A DNA stretch of 64,000 bases from JABDQZ01 sp050049775. GTDB taxonomy: Bacteria; Pseudomonadota; Gammaproteobacteria; Chromatiales; Chromatiaceae. The notes under the pieces were generated by a model, which made no database searches, was not told the DNA's origin, and saw only the letters and a list, made by a program, of their open reading frames with translations. Where the stretch lies: NCBI GenBank assembly GCA_050049775.1, contig JASFVP010000003.1, positions 38,756 through 102,755 on the forward strand. The letters are read 5' to 3'. The position numbers were made by a program, and so were the translations under genes. Within the stretch, counting starts at the first letter, position 1, and every line of letters starts with the position of its first letter. This document shows positions 33,247 through 42,609 of the stretch, one piece after another.

Positions 33247-34668
33247 TTACAACACGGCGGGTATCTTCGGGAAGCGATAAGGTTCTTCCGGCTCTTCCTG
33301 GCTTGCCTGCCACAACAACAGGTCATAATAGTTGCGAATGTTGTCGACATAGTTGACTGGTTCACGTCCGCGCGCATAACCGTACTTCAGGGTTTTGTAG
33401 ACCTTGGGCTTGCTCAACAGCGGCAGGTGTTTTTTAACATCCACCCATCTGTCGGGATCATCACCGGCGCGCTCGGTCAGAATGCGTGCATCCTCGAGAT
33501 GGCCAAAGCCGACGTTGTAACCGGCCAGCGCCAGCCAGACGCGGTCGGGATAGGGAATGCGCTCCGGGATTTTCTTTTCCATCAATTGCAGGTAGCGGGC
33601 GCCCCCGAGAATGCTCTGTTCGGCCGAGGTGCGGTTTTCAATACCCAGTTGCTTGGCGGTGGATTTGGTCAGCATCATGATGCCGCGTACCCCGGTGGGT
33701 GACACCGCCTTGGCGTTCCAGTGCGATTCCTGGTAACCGATGGCGGCGAGCAGACGCCAGTCATAGCCGGTTTGTTCGGCAGCGGTTTCAAAATGGGTCA
33801 GCAGCTCCGGCAAGCGGGAATCGACATGCTTCCAGAAGGTGCGTTTGTCGACAAAATTGAGTCGCTTGACATGGCCGTAATAGCGCTCGATGAGCTGATT
33901 TAATACACCGGATTTTTTCAGCTGATCGAAAAAAATGACGGAAGCCTGGTACAGGCTGTTGTCGTGTGAGTGCTGCAATGCCCAGGCAAGGTATTCGGGT
34001 TTGGTCAGGTCAAAGCCGACCGCCAGTTTCGGGTAAAATCGCCGGTGAATGGCAAAGGCATTGGAATCAGCGACCGTATAATCCAGTTCACCGGCGCGAA
34101 TTTTGATCAGTAGCTGCTCCAGCGTGATGTTCTGTATGGACTGCCAACGCAGTTCCGGGAATTCTGCCTTAAAACCGTTCAGGGTTTCTTCATGACTGCT
34201 GCCGGCAATGACGCCGATTTTCTTGCCGATCAGGTCCTTGATTTTTTTCGGCCGTTTGTTGCCGGAAAGATAGACGATTTGCTGGGTGATCTTTTGATAG
34301 CTTTTGCTGAAGCGCACCTTGTCACGGCGTTGTTCGGTAATCGTCAGGCCGGCGGCAGCGACATGTGCCTTGCCATTGGCGATCATGGGAATGATCGCAT
34401 CAAAGCTGTCCGGCACAATGAAGCGCGGCTTTACCTCGAGCGATTCGGCAAAGCGTTTGATCAGTTCGTACTCAAAGCCCTCTGGGCCTTCCGGGCCTTC
34501 ATAAAAGGTGGTCGGGCCGTTGCGCGTGACAACACGCAATTCCCCGGCTTGCTGAATCTGGTCGATCAGATCCGGTGGCCGGTTGCATGCGGCAAGCAGC
34601 AATACGGATAACAACAACAGGTGTTTGAGTTGTTTTACGGTAGTTCGGCTGGACTCGATTAATGACAT
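33247..34668 (-). CDS. mltF: Membrane-bound lytic murein transglycosylase F
   Basis: 473 aa lipoprotein: LLLAAC lipobox (Cys28). Residues ~40-270 are a solute-binding-like regulatory domain (ELRVVTRNGPTTFYEGPEG). The C-terminal SLT domain has GYQESHWNAKAVSP with the catalytic Glu (~314), GVRGIMMLT, and LALAGYNVGFGHLEDA. This is the MltF plan. It cleaves peptidoglycan glycan strands to 1,6-anhydro ends at the outer membrane. Convergent with the Met-rich gene; a chemoreceptor gene diverges upstream. Confidence 0.95.
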   Translation of the reverse strand: MSLIESSRTTVKQLKHLLLLSVLLLAACNRPPDLIDQIQQAGELRVVTRNGPTTFYEGPEGPEGFEYELIKRFAESLEVKPRFIVPDSFDAIIPMIANGKAHVAAAGLTITEQRRDKVRFSKSYQKITQQIVYLSGNKRPKKIKDLIGKKIGVIAGSSHEETLNGFKAEFPELRWQSIQNITLEQLLIKIRAGELDYTVADSNAFAIHRRFYPKLAVGFDLTKPEYLAWALQHSHDNSLYQASVIFFDQLKKSGVLNQLIERYYGHVKRLNFVDKRTFWKHVDSRLPELLTHFETAAEQTGYDWRLLAAIGYQESHWNAKAVSPTGVRGIMMLTKSTAKQLGIENRTSAEQSILGGARYLQLMEKKIPERIPYPDRVWLALAGYNVGFGHLEDARILTERAGDDPDRWVDVKKHLPLLSKPKVYKTLKYGYARGREPVNYVDNIRNYYDLLLWQASQEEPEEPYRFPKIPAVL

Positions 34669-35096
34669 GAGAGGGTCTTGTTGTTTTTGTAATTTTCAAT
34701 AGATGATCATATGCATTCTCAGACAAATATAAACCGCTGTTGTTGCAAAAAACAAAGCTGTATTTTCCCAGATGACAAATTAGTTGCTGCGAATATAGAC
34801 GGCTATTAATAGATATTTATTGATAGGGGGAGTCTATATTGTGCCTGGATTTCATCAACATCCCTGTTTTTGAGCTGTTTTGCAGCGGAAATTGACACAA
34901 ATCATGTCATTCAACGTCATCAGGCCAGAAAAACATTTAAGTTGAATTATTTTGTGTCGCTATTGATTTCAGAACAAAGCGTGAAATTTTGAAGGAATCA
35001 ACCCGGTTTGGCAGTGATCAGGATGCTCACGCGCATGGATGCCTTAATCTGTAAATGGAATTTCCGTCCAAATGTAAAGCGTGCAGGGTGGCCACT
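34669..35096. other. Divergent promoter region of mltF and the chemoreceptor gene
   Basis: 428 nt, strongly AT-rich around 34700-34960. Contains promoters in both directions by position; I could not identify a convincing sigma-28 or other specific promoter. No gene or repeat. Confidence 0.45.
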
Positions 35097-36224
35097 ATGG
35101 AATTATTTGGGTGCAAAAACTATAAAAACAGAATATTGCAGCTTGAAGGCAGCAATGCTCAACTCGTTGAAGAAAACACGGCACTGAAGCAACAACTGGA
35201 GACTCTGGAAAGAGCTCTGACGGAACAGCAATCAAGCGGTAACCGCGAACATCAACTCGGTGAGTTGATGACCTACCAGAATGAGAACCACAAGGCTTGT
35301 CTGGTCGATGTGCAGATGAATCTGGCCGAAGCCGTATCGACGGCCAAGGAAACACTGCAAAGCACAAGCGATATCCATGATGAATTTGATCATCTCAATG
35401 AACAGATACACAGCATGGCATCACGCCTTGGCAATCTCGAAAGCCTCAGCCGGCAATTCGGGGAATCGGTGTCCAGCATGTCACACCGTGCCGAGGAGAT
35501 CAGCTCAATCCTGGCACTGATCAAGGGCATCGCCGAACAGACCAATCTGCTGGCACTGAATGCGGCGATTGAAGCCGCCAGAGCGGGTGAGCAGGGGCGC
35601 GGCTTTGCGGTCGTGGCAGATGAAGTCAGGGGACTGGCGGATAAGACCCAGCAGGCGATCTCGGAAACCAATGACGTCATTGTAGCGATGCAAAACAATG
35701 TCAAATCCGTAACGACCGGTTCCGAAGAAGTATTCCAGACGGTGGGATCGGTGAATCAATCATCCATGGATCTGCAAACCTCGGTAAACCAGGTTAACGA
35801 TACCATTGCTGCGCAACTGAAAGACATTTCAATCACGTCTGACAATGTCTTCATGAGCCTGGCCAAGCTGGATCACATCATCTGGAAAACCAACACCTAT
35901 TTATCGGTGAACAAAAAAGAGAAAGTGTTCCAGTTTGTGGATCACAATAATTGCCGTCTTGGTAAATGGTACACAGAAGGTGATGGCAAGGAATATTTCT
36001 CCCATACCGCATCGTTCAGCAGTCTCGAGCAACCGCATTCAAGGGTACACAACGGCACCCACAAAGTGTTTGACCTGATTGAGCACGAACAGCTGGATTA
36101 TGCTGCACTGCTGGAGGCTTTCCGGGAAATCGAGGAAAACAGCCACAGGGTATTTGAATCACTGGACCAGATCTGGAATGAGGTCAAGGCGGGCATCAAC
36201 CACCAGGATCGGGCGGAGCAGTAG
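35097..36224 (+). CDS. Soluble methyl-accepting chemoreceptor with C-terminal CZB zinc domain
   Basis: 375 aa from ATG 35097 (MELFGCKNYKN); an ATG 14 codons earlier has no ribosome site. No membrane helix. The N-terminal coiled coil is followed by the MCP signalling hairpin, with IKGIAEQTNLLALNAAIEAA and GRGFAVVADEVRGLA at the tip. The C-terminal CZB domain (DHNNCRLGKWY, HSRVHNGTHKVF) carries the His/Cys zinc ligands. CZB receptors respond to zinc/hypochlorite-type cues or regulate c-di-GMP. Convergent with the double-receiver gene at 36236, 11 nt away. No cheA/cheW here. Confidence 0.92.
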   Translation: MELFGCKNYKNRILQLEGSNAQLVEENTALKQQLETLERALTEQQSSGNREHQLGELMTYQNENHKACLVDVQMNLAEAVSTAKETLQSTSDIHDEFDHLNEQIHSMASRLGNLESLSRQFGESVSSMSHRAEEISSILALIKGIAEQTNLLALNAAIEAARAGEQGRGFAVVADEVRGLADKTQQAISETNDVIVAMQNNVKSVTTGSEEVFQTVGSVNQSSMDLQTSVNQVNDTIAAQLKDISITSDNVFMSLAKLDHIIWKTNTYLSVNKKEKVFQFVDHNNCRLGKWYTEGDGKEYFSHTASFSSLEQPHSRVHNGTHKVFDLIEHEQLDYAALLEAFREIEENSHRVFESLDQIWNEVKAGINHQDRAEQ

Positions 36225-36235
36225 GGCCAGTCAGC

Positions 36236-37030
36236 TTACATCAGCAGTTGCTGTATCAACGAGCGCACAGTGTCCGGACTGAAAGGTTTGTCGCAGATTG
36301 CCGACACACCGGCTTGCTGTACTGCAGCGAGCCGGTTTTCGCTTTCCTCGCTGGTCACCATGATCACAGGGATCGAAGCCTGCGAGCTGTGATTGCGTAT
36401 CTGATCGACCAGTTCACTGCCATCCATGTTGGGCATGTTGTAATCGGTGACCACCAGGTCGTAGTAGTGGTCGGACAGCAGTTGCAGCGCCTCGACGCCG
36501 TCCTGTGCTTCGGTGAAATTTTCCACTCCAAATGAGTTGAGCACACGGCGGATGTGCTTTCTCGCCATACCGCTGTCGTCGACAATCAGCACATTCAGCT
36601 CCTCGGCCGAGATTTCGCCTTGCTGCAAGGCTTCCGGTTCGATCAGGTCGAGTGTGTTATTCATGGCGACGCGCAATTCATCAATGCTGAACGGCTTGGG
36701 CAGGATGGCGATGGCGCCAGCCTGACGGATCGGGTCCAGATACCGGAAGCGGGTCTCGCTGGAAATCAGGATGAAGGCGATGTCATGTGTGACTTCGTTT
36801 TCCCGCATGCGGTGCACCAGGTCGGTACCGCTCATGTCCGGCAGATACAGGGCGCTGACGACCGCATCCGGCATGGCCTCAGGCATGTCCGCCAGGGCCT
36901 CTTCGCCGCTGCCGTGCAGCAACACCTGGCTAACGCCGATACTGTTCAGCTGTTGCGTGATGATTTTCTGCTGGGTGGCCGAAGGTTCGACCAGCATGAC
37001 AACGATGTCAGCGAGACTGAGAGTGCCCAT
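36236..37030 (-). CDS. Tandem receiver-domain response regulator (first receiver degenerate)
   Basis: 264 aa, two CheY-like receivers and no output domain. The second (NVLIVDDSGMARKHIRRVL, LVVTDYNMPNMDG, PVIMVTSEE, CDKPF) has all phosphorylation residues. In the first, the phospho-Asp position reads VVSALYLPDMSG, with Ala where Asp is expected, and the acidic pair reads LVEPSATQQ; it is therefore a pseudo-receiver. Such proteins act in phosphorelay branching or as chemotaxis-related adaptors. Convergent with the CZB chemoreceptor gene, which may indicate a common signalling route. Confidence 0.9.
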   Translation of the reverse strand: MGTLSLADIVVMLVEPSATQQKIITQQLNSIGVSQVLLHGSGEEALADMPEAMPDAVVSALYLPDMSGTDLVHRMRENEVTHDIAFILISSETRFRYLDPIRQAGAIAILPKPFSIDELRVAMNNTLDLIEPEALQQGEISAEELNVLIVDDSGMARKHIRRVLNSFGVENFTEAQDGVEALQLLSDHYYDLVVTDYNMPNMDGSELVDQIRNHSSQASIPVIMVTSEESENRLAAVQQAGVSAICDKPFSPDTVRSLIQQLLM

Positions 37031-37125
37031 ATTATCCTGATTGTTATGGCTTTATTCCTTCAACGGCAGTAAGCCGGCGAACTTTAACCAGCCAGTCTCA
37101 GCCAGGTAGCTGGGCGACAAGCCTG

Positions 37126-37650
37126 TCAGGATAGGTGTCGCAAATGCTGCAGCACAAAGTCACAGACTTTGTCGACCTCATTAAGCGGCAAGATGGGGAT
37201 GTCGACATCAATTGCCGGCTTGTCATCACAAACCAGTGCAATGATATCCGTGTCGCTCTTGCACAGAATCGGTTTCTCACGTGATGGTCGGTGCACTTCC
37301 AGTTTCGGGATCGCGGCCTGGCGGAAACCTTCCACCAGCACCAGGTCGAGCTTGTCCTGATCCAGCCTGGCCAGGCATTGCTGCAGCTCTGGTTCGGTGG
37401 AACGATCACCCTCGATGATGACGGCGGTGCGGTATTGTGATGCCAGAACGATCTGCTGTGCACCGGCCTCACGCAGCCGGTCGCTGTCCTTGCCCTTTTT
37501 ATCGATTTCGAAATCGTGATGTGAGTGCTTGATGGCGGCGATGCGCAGTCCCTGCTGTTGCAGGCAGGGGATGAGTTTTTCCAGCAGCGTCGTTTTGCCT
37601 GTGCCGGAGTAGGCGACGATGCCGAGGATCGGAACCGGGAAGTCAATCAT
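37126..37650 (-). CDS. mobB: Molybdopterin-guanine dinucleotide biosynthesis protein MobB
   Basis: 174 aa. P-loop GIVAYSGTGKTTLLEKL near residue 10, then IKHSHHDFEIDKKGKDS and DLVLVEGFR, the MobB GTPase signature. It helps load GMP onto molybdopterin to form the bis-MGD cofactor. It lies at the 3' end of the nitrate reductase cluster on the same strand, whose catalytic subunit needs that cofactor. A competing frame over the same DNA on this strand (37098-37646) is a shadow. Confidence 0.93.
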   Translation of the reverse strand: MIDFPVPILGIVAYSGTGKTTLLEKLIPCLQQQGLRIAAIKHSHHDFEIDKKGKDSDRLREAGAQQIVLASQYRTAVIIEGDRSTEPELQQCLARLDQDKLDLVLVEGFRQAAIPKLEVHRPSREKPILCKSDTDIIALVCDDKPAIDVDIPILPLNEVDKVCDFVLQHLRHLS

Positions 37651-37659
37651 GAAGTGCTC

Positions 37660-38037
37660 TCAGGGTGCATGTATTTTGAATATTATGGTTTTTAATGCAT
37701 CAGGCCTAAGAATAATGTTTTTTACGTAGCGGTTATAGTCTTCCTTGAGTCCGCCACGCAAAATGGCGACAGAAATATAGATGCCGGGCAGCAGCAACAG
37801 GCTCAACAGATAGCTGTACTGCCCGGGCAAGGCGAACGCTGCCAGCCCCATGAGATAAAGCGGCCAGCTGAACAACAGGCCCCTGAGTCCGTGTTTCAGA
37901 CTCAGCGCGGCAACAATGGCTGCACGCCGCCTGCGTTGTTCAGTTGAGTCGTAGATGGCCTGGCAGACGCCGCGTTCAAATTCATTGTGAATACTGTCGA
38001 GTGGCCGTCCAGTCAAATGGCTGTCGGAAATAATCAC
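37660..38037 (-). CDS. Small membrane protein in nitrate cluster, unknown
   Basis: 125 aa. The likely start is GTG at 38037, just after the stop of the FeS/anchor gene; a longer frame overlaps that gene and is unlikely. Two membrane helices (LFSWPLYLMGLAAFALPG and YLLSLLLLPGIYISVAIL) follow a basic N-terminal region (QRRRRAAIVAALS). I do not recognise a family. It sits between the FeS/anchor gene and mobB on the same strand with short spacings, so it is probably cotranscribed with nitrate assimilation. Confidence 0.6.
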   Translation of the reverse strand: MIISDSHLTGRPLDSIHNEFERGVCQAIYDSTEQRRRRAAIVAALSLKHGLRGLLFSWPLYLMGLAAFALPGQYSYLLSLLLLPGIYISVAILRGGLKEDYNRYVKNIILRPDALKTIIFKIHAP

Positions 38038-38047
38038 GCCTGACCCG

Positions 38048-39868
38048 TCAGTGTTCTGGCATGATGCCAAACTGCGGCATGGCATCAAGGCCGGTTTCGC
38101 GGGCGTGCTCCACAAATCCCGCATTGCGCCAGAAAAACGCACCCGGCATGGTGGTTGGAATGACCAGTGCATAAAACAGCGCCCGACCGATCACGGCAGC
38201 TGTTACCAGCAGCGCCGCCAGCAGGCTCCAGCTGATCGCAGCCGCTTGCCCGGTCAGCGGTGAGAACAATAATACGCCTGTCAGAATAAAACCAAGCAGT
38301 AACCCGGCATTGCGCAGCCAGTAGCTGTTACCAAAGTCGGTGGTCTGCAGGTAAAACGCCGCTTGGGCCTCACCGCTGCCTCGTCGCAAGTCCCGAGCGT
38401 GAAACCACAGGCCAATGCCTTCCAGTAACAGGCCGGTTATGACCAGCAGAGCAAGGCTATCCCACAACCGGTCACTACCGAGCCAGTTGCTGATCAGGCC
38501 GACAAACAGCGCACCGAGCACCAGCATGTTACCGTAGAAACTGCTCAGCACCTGCCAGTGATTCCAGAAAGGTCGCGCGGGTATGCGATAGATGCGATGC
38601 ATGAAATACAGTGCAGCAATGCCGCTGATGGCGGCGCCCCAGCCAGCGACGCTGACCAGAACAGACAGCCAGGCCGGTGGCAGCCAGTCAACCAGCGCCG
38701 GCAATCCGGTCAGCAAGGCATAGGCGCCAAGAAAGTTGTAGAAAAGGGCAACGCCGGCGACTTCACGGCTGACCGGCGAATAGCGCAGGTTGTTAAAGGC
38801 GCGGTAAAAACGATGCGGCCGGCCGAGATGCAAGGTCGATAACACCAGCGCAAAGGTCTGCAAGCCGATCATGCTGAACAAGGTGAGTGGCCAGGCGATT
38901 GGATGGGTATCAGGTCGGATCAGCGCCAGGCCGAGATCATCGGCAAAAAACAGCAACAGTAAAGCACCGACCATAGCCTGGGTAATCAGTGTGAACACGA
39001 CCAGCGGATTTTCGCGGGTGCTGAGTTTTTTCAGTCCCCATTGCCGGGGACGGCCGTCGGCGTCCAGTCGTGCCGTGTAGCCGGCATTCTGCATCTGCTC
39101 ATCGCGTTCGTAACGAATCGGCATGGAGTCGGTGCGTGACATTTTCTTCGGCATCGAGCGCACTTGCTGGAAGCGGACGTTTGGATGGGTGATTTCTGGT
39201 GTTGGAAAACCGGGAATCTGTGCCTGAAGCTGATCGCGGTTTTCCGGTTTGCTTTCGACGATGCCGAAGTCGAGTGCACCACCGAGACAGGCAGCGGCAC
39301 AGGCCGGTTTCAGGCCAGCCTCGAGCCGATCAACACACATATTGCACTTGGAGACGTGGCCGGCCTTGGTATCGAGCTGCGGGGCGTTATAGGGGCATAC
39401 CCAGGTGCAGTAACCGCAGCCGAAACAGATGTCCGGGTCCTGCAACACGGCGCCGTATTCAGCGAATTTGGTGTAGGCGCGCGTCGGGCAACCTTTCAGG
39501 CACACCGGGTTATCACAATGATTGCATGCCATGGAAATGTTCATGCGTTGATACGCCGGAAAGTTGCCACCTTCTAGATAACCGACCGAACGGAACGCCA
39601 GATAAGGCGGCAGATTGTTTTTCTCCGAGCAGGCCGCTTCGCAGGCATGACAGCCGATGCAGTTGTCCGCGGTGAAATAAAAGCCGTGTTGTTTGTAGCG
39701 ATTCGGGTTATCCGAAACAGTGTTGTCGCCATTGATGTTCAGCGACTGGCCACGCATTTCATGACCATCCGGGACTGTTTCGATGTTTTGTCCGTAACGG
39801 TTTTGCTGTGGGTGCTTGCTATCCGGCAACCACGCGTATTTCTGCTCGCCAGGGCGTGCCTGAAACAT
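38048..39868 (-). CDS. Fused 4Fe-4S dicluster subunit and DmsC-type membrane anchor (nitrate reductase electron-transfer subunit)
   Basis: 606 aa from ATG 39868, just past the nasA stop (TGA at 39871-39873). Residues ~60-230 hold four cysteine clusters of a DmsB/NrfC-type ferredoxin: CIGCHACEAAC, CNHCDNPVCLKGCP, CFGCGYCTWVCP, CNMCVDRL. About 300 C-terminal residues form a polytopic anchor (STLHLGRPHRFYRAFNNLRY), a DmsC-family hallmark. DmsB and DmsC are normally separate; here they are one chain. It would take electrons from quinol and pass them to the NasA-like subunit encoded upstream. This implies quinol-dependent rather than ferredoxin- or NADH-dependent nitrate reduction (inference). Confidence 0.88.
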   Translation of the reverse strand: MFQARPGEQKYAWLPDSKHPQQNRYGQNIETVPDGHEMRGQSLNINGDNTVSDNPNRYKQHGFYFTADNCIGCHACEAACSEKNNLPPYLAFRSVGYLEGGNFPAYQRMNISMACNHCDNPVCLKGCPTRAYTKFAEYGAVLQDPDICFGCGYCTWVCPYNAPQLDTKAGHVSKCNMCVDRLEAGLKPACAAACLGGALDFGIVESKPENRDQLQAQIPGFPTPEITHPNVRFQQVRSMPKKMSRTDSMPIRYERDEQMQNAGYTARLDADGRPRQWGLKKLSTRENPLVVFTLITQAMVGALLLLFFADDLGLALIRPDTHPIAWPLTLFSMIGLQTFALVLSTLHLGRPHRFYRAFNNLRYSPVSREVAGVALFYNFLGAYALLTGLPALVDWLPPAWLSVLVSVAGWGAAISGIAALYFMHRIYRIPARPFWNHWQVLSSFYGNMLVLGALFVGLISNWLGSDRLWDSLALLVITGLLLEGIGLWFHARDLRRGSGEAQAAFYLQTTDFGNSYWLRNAGLLLGFILTGVLLFSPLTGQAAAISWSLLAALLVTAAVIGRALFYALVIPTTMPGAFFWRNAGFVEHARETGLDAMPQFGIMPEH

Positions 39869-39870
39869 GT

Positions 39871-42075
39871 TCAGTAAGCCCTCGCCACTTTGTTTTGCCG
39901 GGCGGCGGATTTCTGGTCGGTAATGGCTTCTACCTTGACTGCACATTGCTTGTAGGCCGGCTGGCGGGAATAGGGGTCGAGCAGGCCCAATGTCAGCAGG
40001 TTGACGCAGTCGTGGAAGTGAAACGGAATGAACACCATGTCGTTGGCGACGCGTTGGGTCAGTTGTACCAGCACCACGGCATCACCGCGACGAGAAATCA
40101 CACGCGCATACTGGCCATGTTGCACCCCAAGCCGGGCGGCCGCATCGGGATTCATTTCCATGTAAGGTGTCGGGCTGAACTTGTTCTGGTTGCCGACCTT
40201 GCCGGTGCGTGTGCGGGTGTGGAAATGCTCGACCACACGGCCGGTGTTGAGCCAGAACGGATATTGTTCATCGGGTCGCTCATTGTTGTCGACAAATGGT
40301 AATGGAATCAGTTTGGCGCGGCCGTCGGCAAAAGCAAAACGACCGTCGGTATACAGGCGCTTGGTGCCGCCGGAAGAATCATTACCGGCCCATTCACTTT
40401 CCGAGTCGGAGCACGGCCACTGCAGGCCGCGGTTTTTTTCAATTTTTTCATAGCTCATGCCGGAGTAGTCGAGCATACGCCCGCGCGATAATCGCTTGAG
40501 TTCTTCAAATACCTGTTCGGCTTTTTCCGGAAATTCCATTTTCTGACCTTGCTCAAAACGCTTGGCCAGGTTGTTGAATATCCACAAATCCGGTTTGGCT
40601 TCGCCGGGCGGGTCAATGACATTGCTGATCAGGTTGACGCGACGTTCGGTATTGGTGAACACGCCTTCCTTTTCGGCCCACAGGGCGGCTGGCAGATAGA
40701 CGTGGCTGTACTGGTTGGTTTCAACGTCTTCATAGGCATCCTGTACCACCAGGAACTCGAGCTTCTCAAGCGTTTTGCGAATGCGTGGTGTATTCGGCAT
40801 CGACGTCATCGGGTTGGTGGCGATCAGCCACAGTCCCTTGATCTGACCGGTTTCAATCGCCGGCAGGATGTCGGTCATGAACATACCGCGTTTATCCGGA
40901 AGAAACTGTTCGTCGATGCCCCAGAACGCGGCAATGTCGTCGCGATCCTGCTGGTTTTCCAGCGTGCGGTAACCGGGCAGGCCGGAAGCCGATGACCACT
41001 CGCGTGTGCCCATGGCGTTGCACTGGCCGGTGATGGACAGCGATGATCCGCCGGGCTTGCCGATGTTGCCGGTAATCAGGTTGAGATTATTGATCGCCAC
41101 CACACCGTCGGAGCCGTGCGTCGACTGGTTGATGCCCATGGTCCAGATAGTCATGGCAGCGTTGGCCTTGCCATAAAGCCGCGCTACATTGCGGATGGTG
41201 TCTTCATCGATACCGCAGATCTGCGACGCGGTATAGGGATCCCAGTTCTCGATCTCGGCGGCAAATTCCGCGTAGCCGTTGGTGTGAGACTCGATGTAAT
41301 TCATGTCGGCCAGGCCTTCTTTGAGAATCACATGTGCTAATGCGTTAAGCAGTACTACATCAGTACCCGGCGTGATGGCCAGGTGTACATCAGCGAATTG
41401 CGACAGCATGGTGACGCGCGGGTCCACCACGATCAGCGGGAAATGTTTTTTCTCGCGCATTTCCCGCATGCGCCAGAAGATGATCGGATGCTGCTCCGGC
41501 AGGTTGGAGCCGATCGCCAGCAGGCAGTCGGTGTGTTCGAAGTCTTCATAACAGCCGGGCGGGCCGTCCGAACCGAAAGAACGTTTGTAACCTGATACCG
41601 CCGATGCCATACACAAAGTGGTATTGCCGTCGTAGTTGTTGGTGCCGAGCACGCCGCGCGATAACTTGCCAAGTGTGTAGAATTCCTCGGTCATGATCTG
41701 GCCGGTGGAAATGATGGCAAAGGCGTCACGCCCGTAGTCATTTTGAATCCGCTGAATTTCAGCCGCAGTTTTATCCAGTGCCACATCCCAACTGGTGGCT
41801 TCGAACTCATCCCAGCGGTTGTTGCGAATCAACGGCTTGAGGCCACGTCCAGCCGATGTGAACAGCTCGTTTTCGAAAATACCCTTGATGCACAGCTTGC
41901 CGCGATTGACGTCGGCGTCGGCGACGCCGCGTGATGCAACCGCCTTACCTTGCTGGTCAAGCCCGACTTCAATCGAACAGCCGGTGGAACAATAACCACA
42001 GGTGGCGTATTTCCATTCGATCACACCCTTGTCGGCCAGCTTGATGGGGTTTTTATGTTTGCGTCCAAACAGCAT
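39871..42075 (-). CDS. nasA: Assimilatory-type nitrate reductase catalytic subunit (molybdopterin)
   Basis: 734 aa. N-terminal 4Fe-4S site CGYCSTGC (Cys26, Cys29, Cys33) with GKLC (Cys62). The bis-MGD domain has NTTLCMASAVSGYK (Cys is the probable Mo ligand), SNLPEQHPI, NPMTSMPNT and the C-terminal MGD-binding ending (WLNTGRVVEHFHTRTRTGKV). No Tat signal, so cytoplasmic. No C-terminal 2Fe-2S (BFD) domain, unlike Klebsiella NasA. It reduces nitrate to nitrite for nirBD. Genes on both sides are on the same strand: fused electron-transfer subunit downstream, CBS and nirD/nirB upstream. Confidence 0.92.
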   Translation of the reverse strand: MLFGRKHKNPIKLADKGVIEWKYATCGYCSTGCSIEVGLDQQGKAVASRGVADADVNRGKLCIKGIFENELFTSAGRGLKPLIRNNRWDEFEATSWDVALDKTAAEIQRIQNDYGRDAFAIISTGQIMTEEFYTLGKLSRGVLGTNNYDGNTTLCMASAVSGYKRSFGSDGPPGCYEDFEHTDCLLAIGSNLPEQHPIIFWRMREMREKKHFPLIVVDPRVTMLSQFADVHLAITPGTDVVLLNALAHVILKEGLADMNYIESHTNGYAEFAAEIENWDPYTASQICGIDEDTIRNVARLYGKANAAMTIWTMGINQSTHGSDGVVAINNLNLITGNIGKPGGSSLSITGQCNAMGTREWSSASGLPGYRTLENQQDRDDIAAFWGIDEQFLPDKRGMFMTDILPAIETGQIKGLWLIATNPMTSMPNTPRIRKTLEKLEFLVVQDAYEDVETNQYSHVYLPAALWAEKEGVFTNTERRVNLISNVIDPPGEAKPDLWIFNNLAKRFEQGQKMEFPEKAEQVFEELKRLSRGRMLDYSGMSYEKIEKNRGLQWPCSDSESEWAGNDSSGGTKRLYTDGRFAFADGRAKLIPLPFVDNNERPDEQYPFWLNTGRVVEHFHTRTRTGKVGNQNKFSPTPYMEMNPDAAARLGVQHGQYARVISRRGDAVVLVQLTQRVANDMVFIPFHFHDCVNLLTLGLLDPYSRQPAYKQCAVKVEAITDQKSAARQNKVARAY

Positions 42076-42122
42076 GACGACGGATTCCTGTGTTTGCCTT
42101 TCCTGTTATGGCAGCCGTGATT

Positions 42123-42581
42123 TCAGGCCGCATGTTTCGAGCCGGAAAGACTCTGGTGGAAAATGGCTTTGTGGATATCACCCAGGCTGATGATGCCGAC
42201 CAGTTGCTTGCTTTCCGCCACCGGCATGCGCCTGAAGCGATTGTTGGCGATGATCACCGCGGCCTTGAGCACTGGCATGTCGGGTGACAGGCTGCGCACG
42301 TTTTTGGTCATGAGCGAACCCACCGATAATTTCATGAGTGAACGATATTCGCGCGCCTTGCCATGGAAATCGATCATGGCCATGCCCTGCATGGCGTCTT
42401 CGAGGCTGGGAAACAGTTCCGCCAGAATATCTTTTTCGGCGATCAGTCCGACCAGTTCATTGTTTCTTAGCACCGGCAAGCCGCTGTAACGGTAGAGACA
42501 CATTAATGATGCAGCTTCCATGAGTGGTGTGTCTTCCGTGACGGCTTTGACATTAGGATTCATAATGTCCCTGACAAGCAT
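42123..42581 (-). CDS. CBS-domain pair protein
   Basis: 152 aa, two CBS motifs: IMNPNVKAVTEDTPL ... YRYSGLPVLRNNELVGLIAEKDIL, and MTKNVRSLSPDMPVLKAA ... FRRMPVAESKQLVGIISLGDI. CBS pairs bind adenosyl nucleotides and sense energy status. It lies between nirD and nasA on the same strand, so it may tune nitrate assimilation to ATP/AMP levels (inference). No catalytic domain is attached. Confidence 0.92.
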   Translation of the reverse strand: MLVRDIMNPNVKAVTEDTPLMEAASLMCLYRYSGLPVLRNNELVGLIAEKDILAELFPSLEDAMQGMAMIDFHGKAREYRSLMKLSVGSLMTKNVRSLSPDMPVLKAAVIIANNRFRRMPVAESKQLVGIISLGDIHKAIFHQSLSGSKHAA

Positions 42582-42609
42582 TGCTACTCCTCCTTTATTT
42601 AATAATGTG

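Noticed and set aside
37098..37646. Alternative minus-strand frame overlapping mobB
   Set aside because: The P-loop and MobB motifs are in the other frame; this one is Ser/Arg-rich shadow sequence.
39164..39675. Plus-strand frames inside the FeS/anchor gene
   Set aside because: The cysteine clusters on the minus strand prove the real gene; these are shadows.
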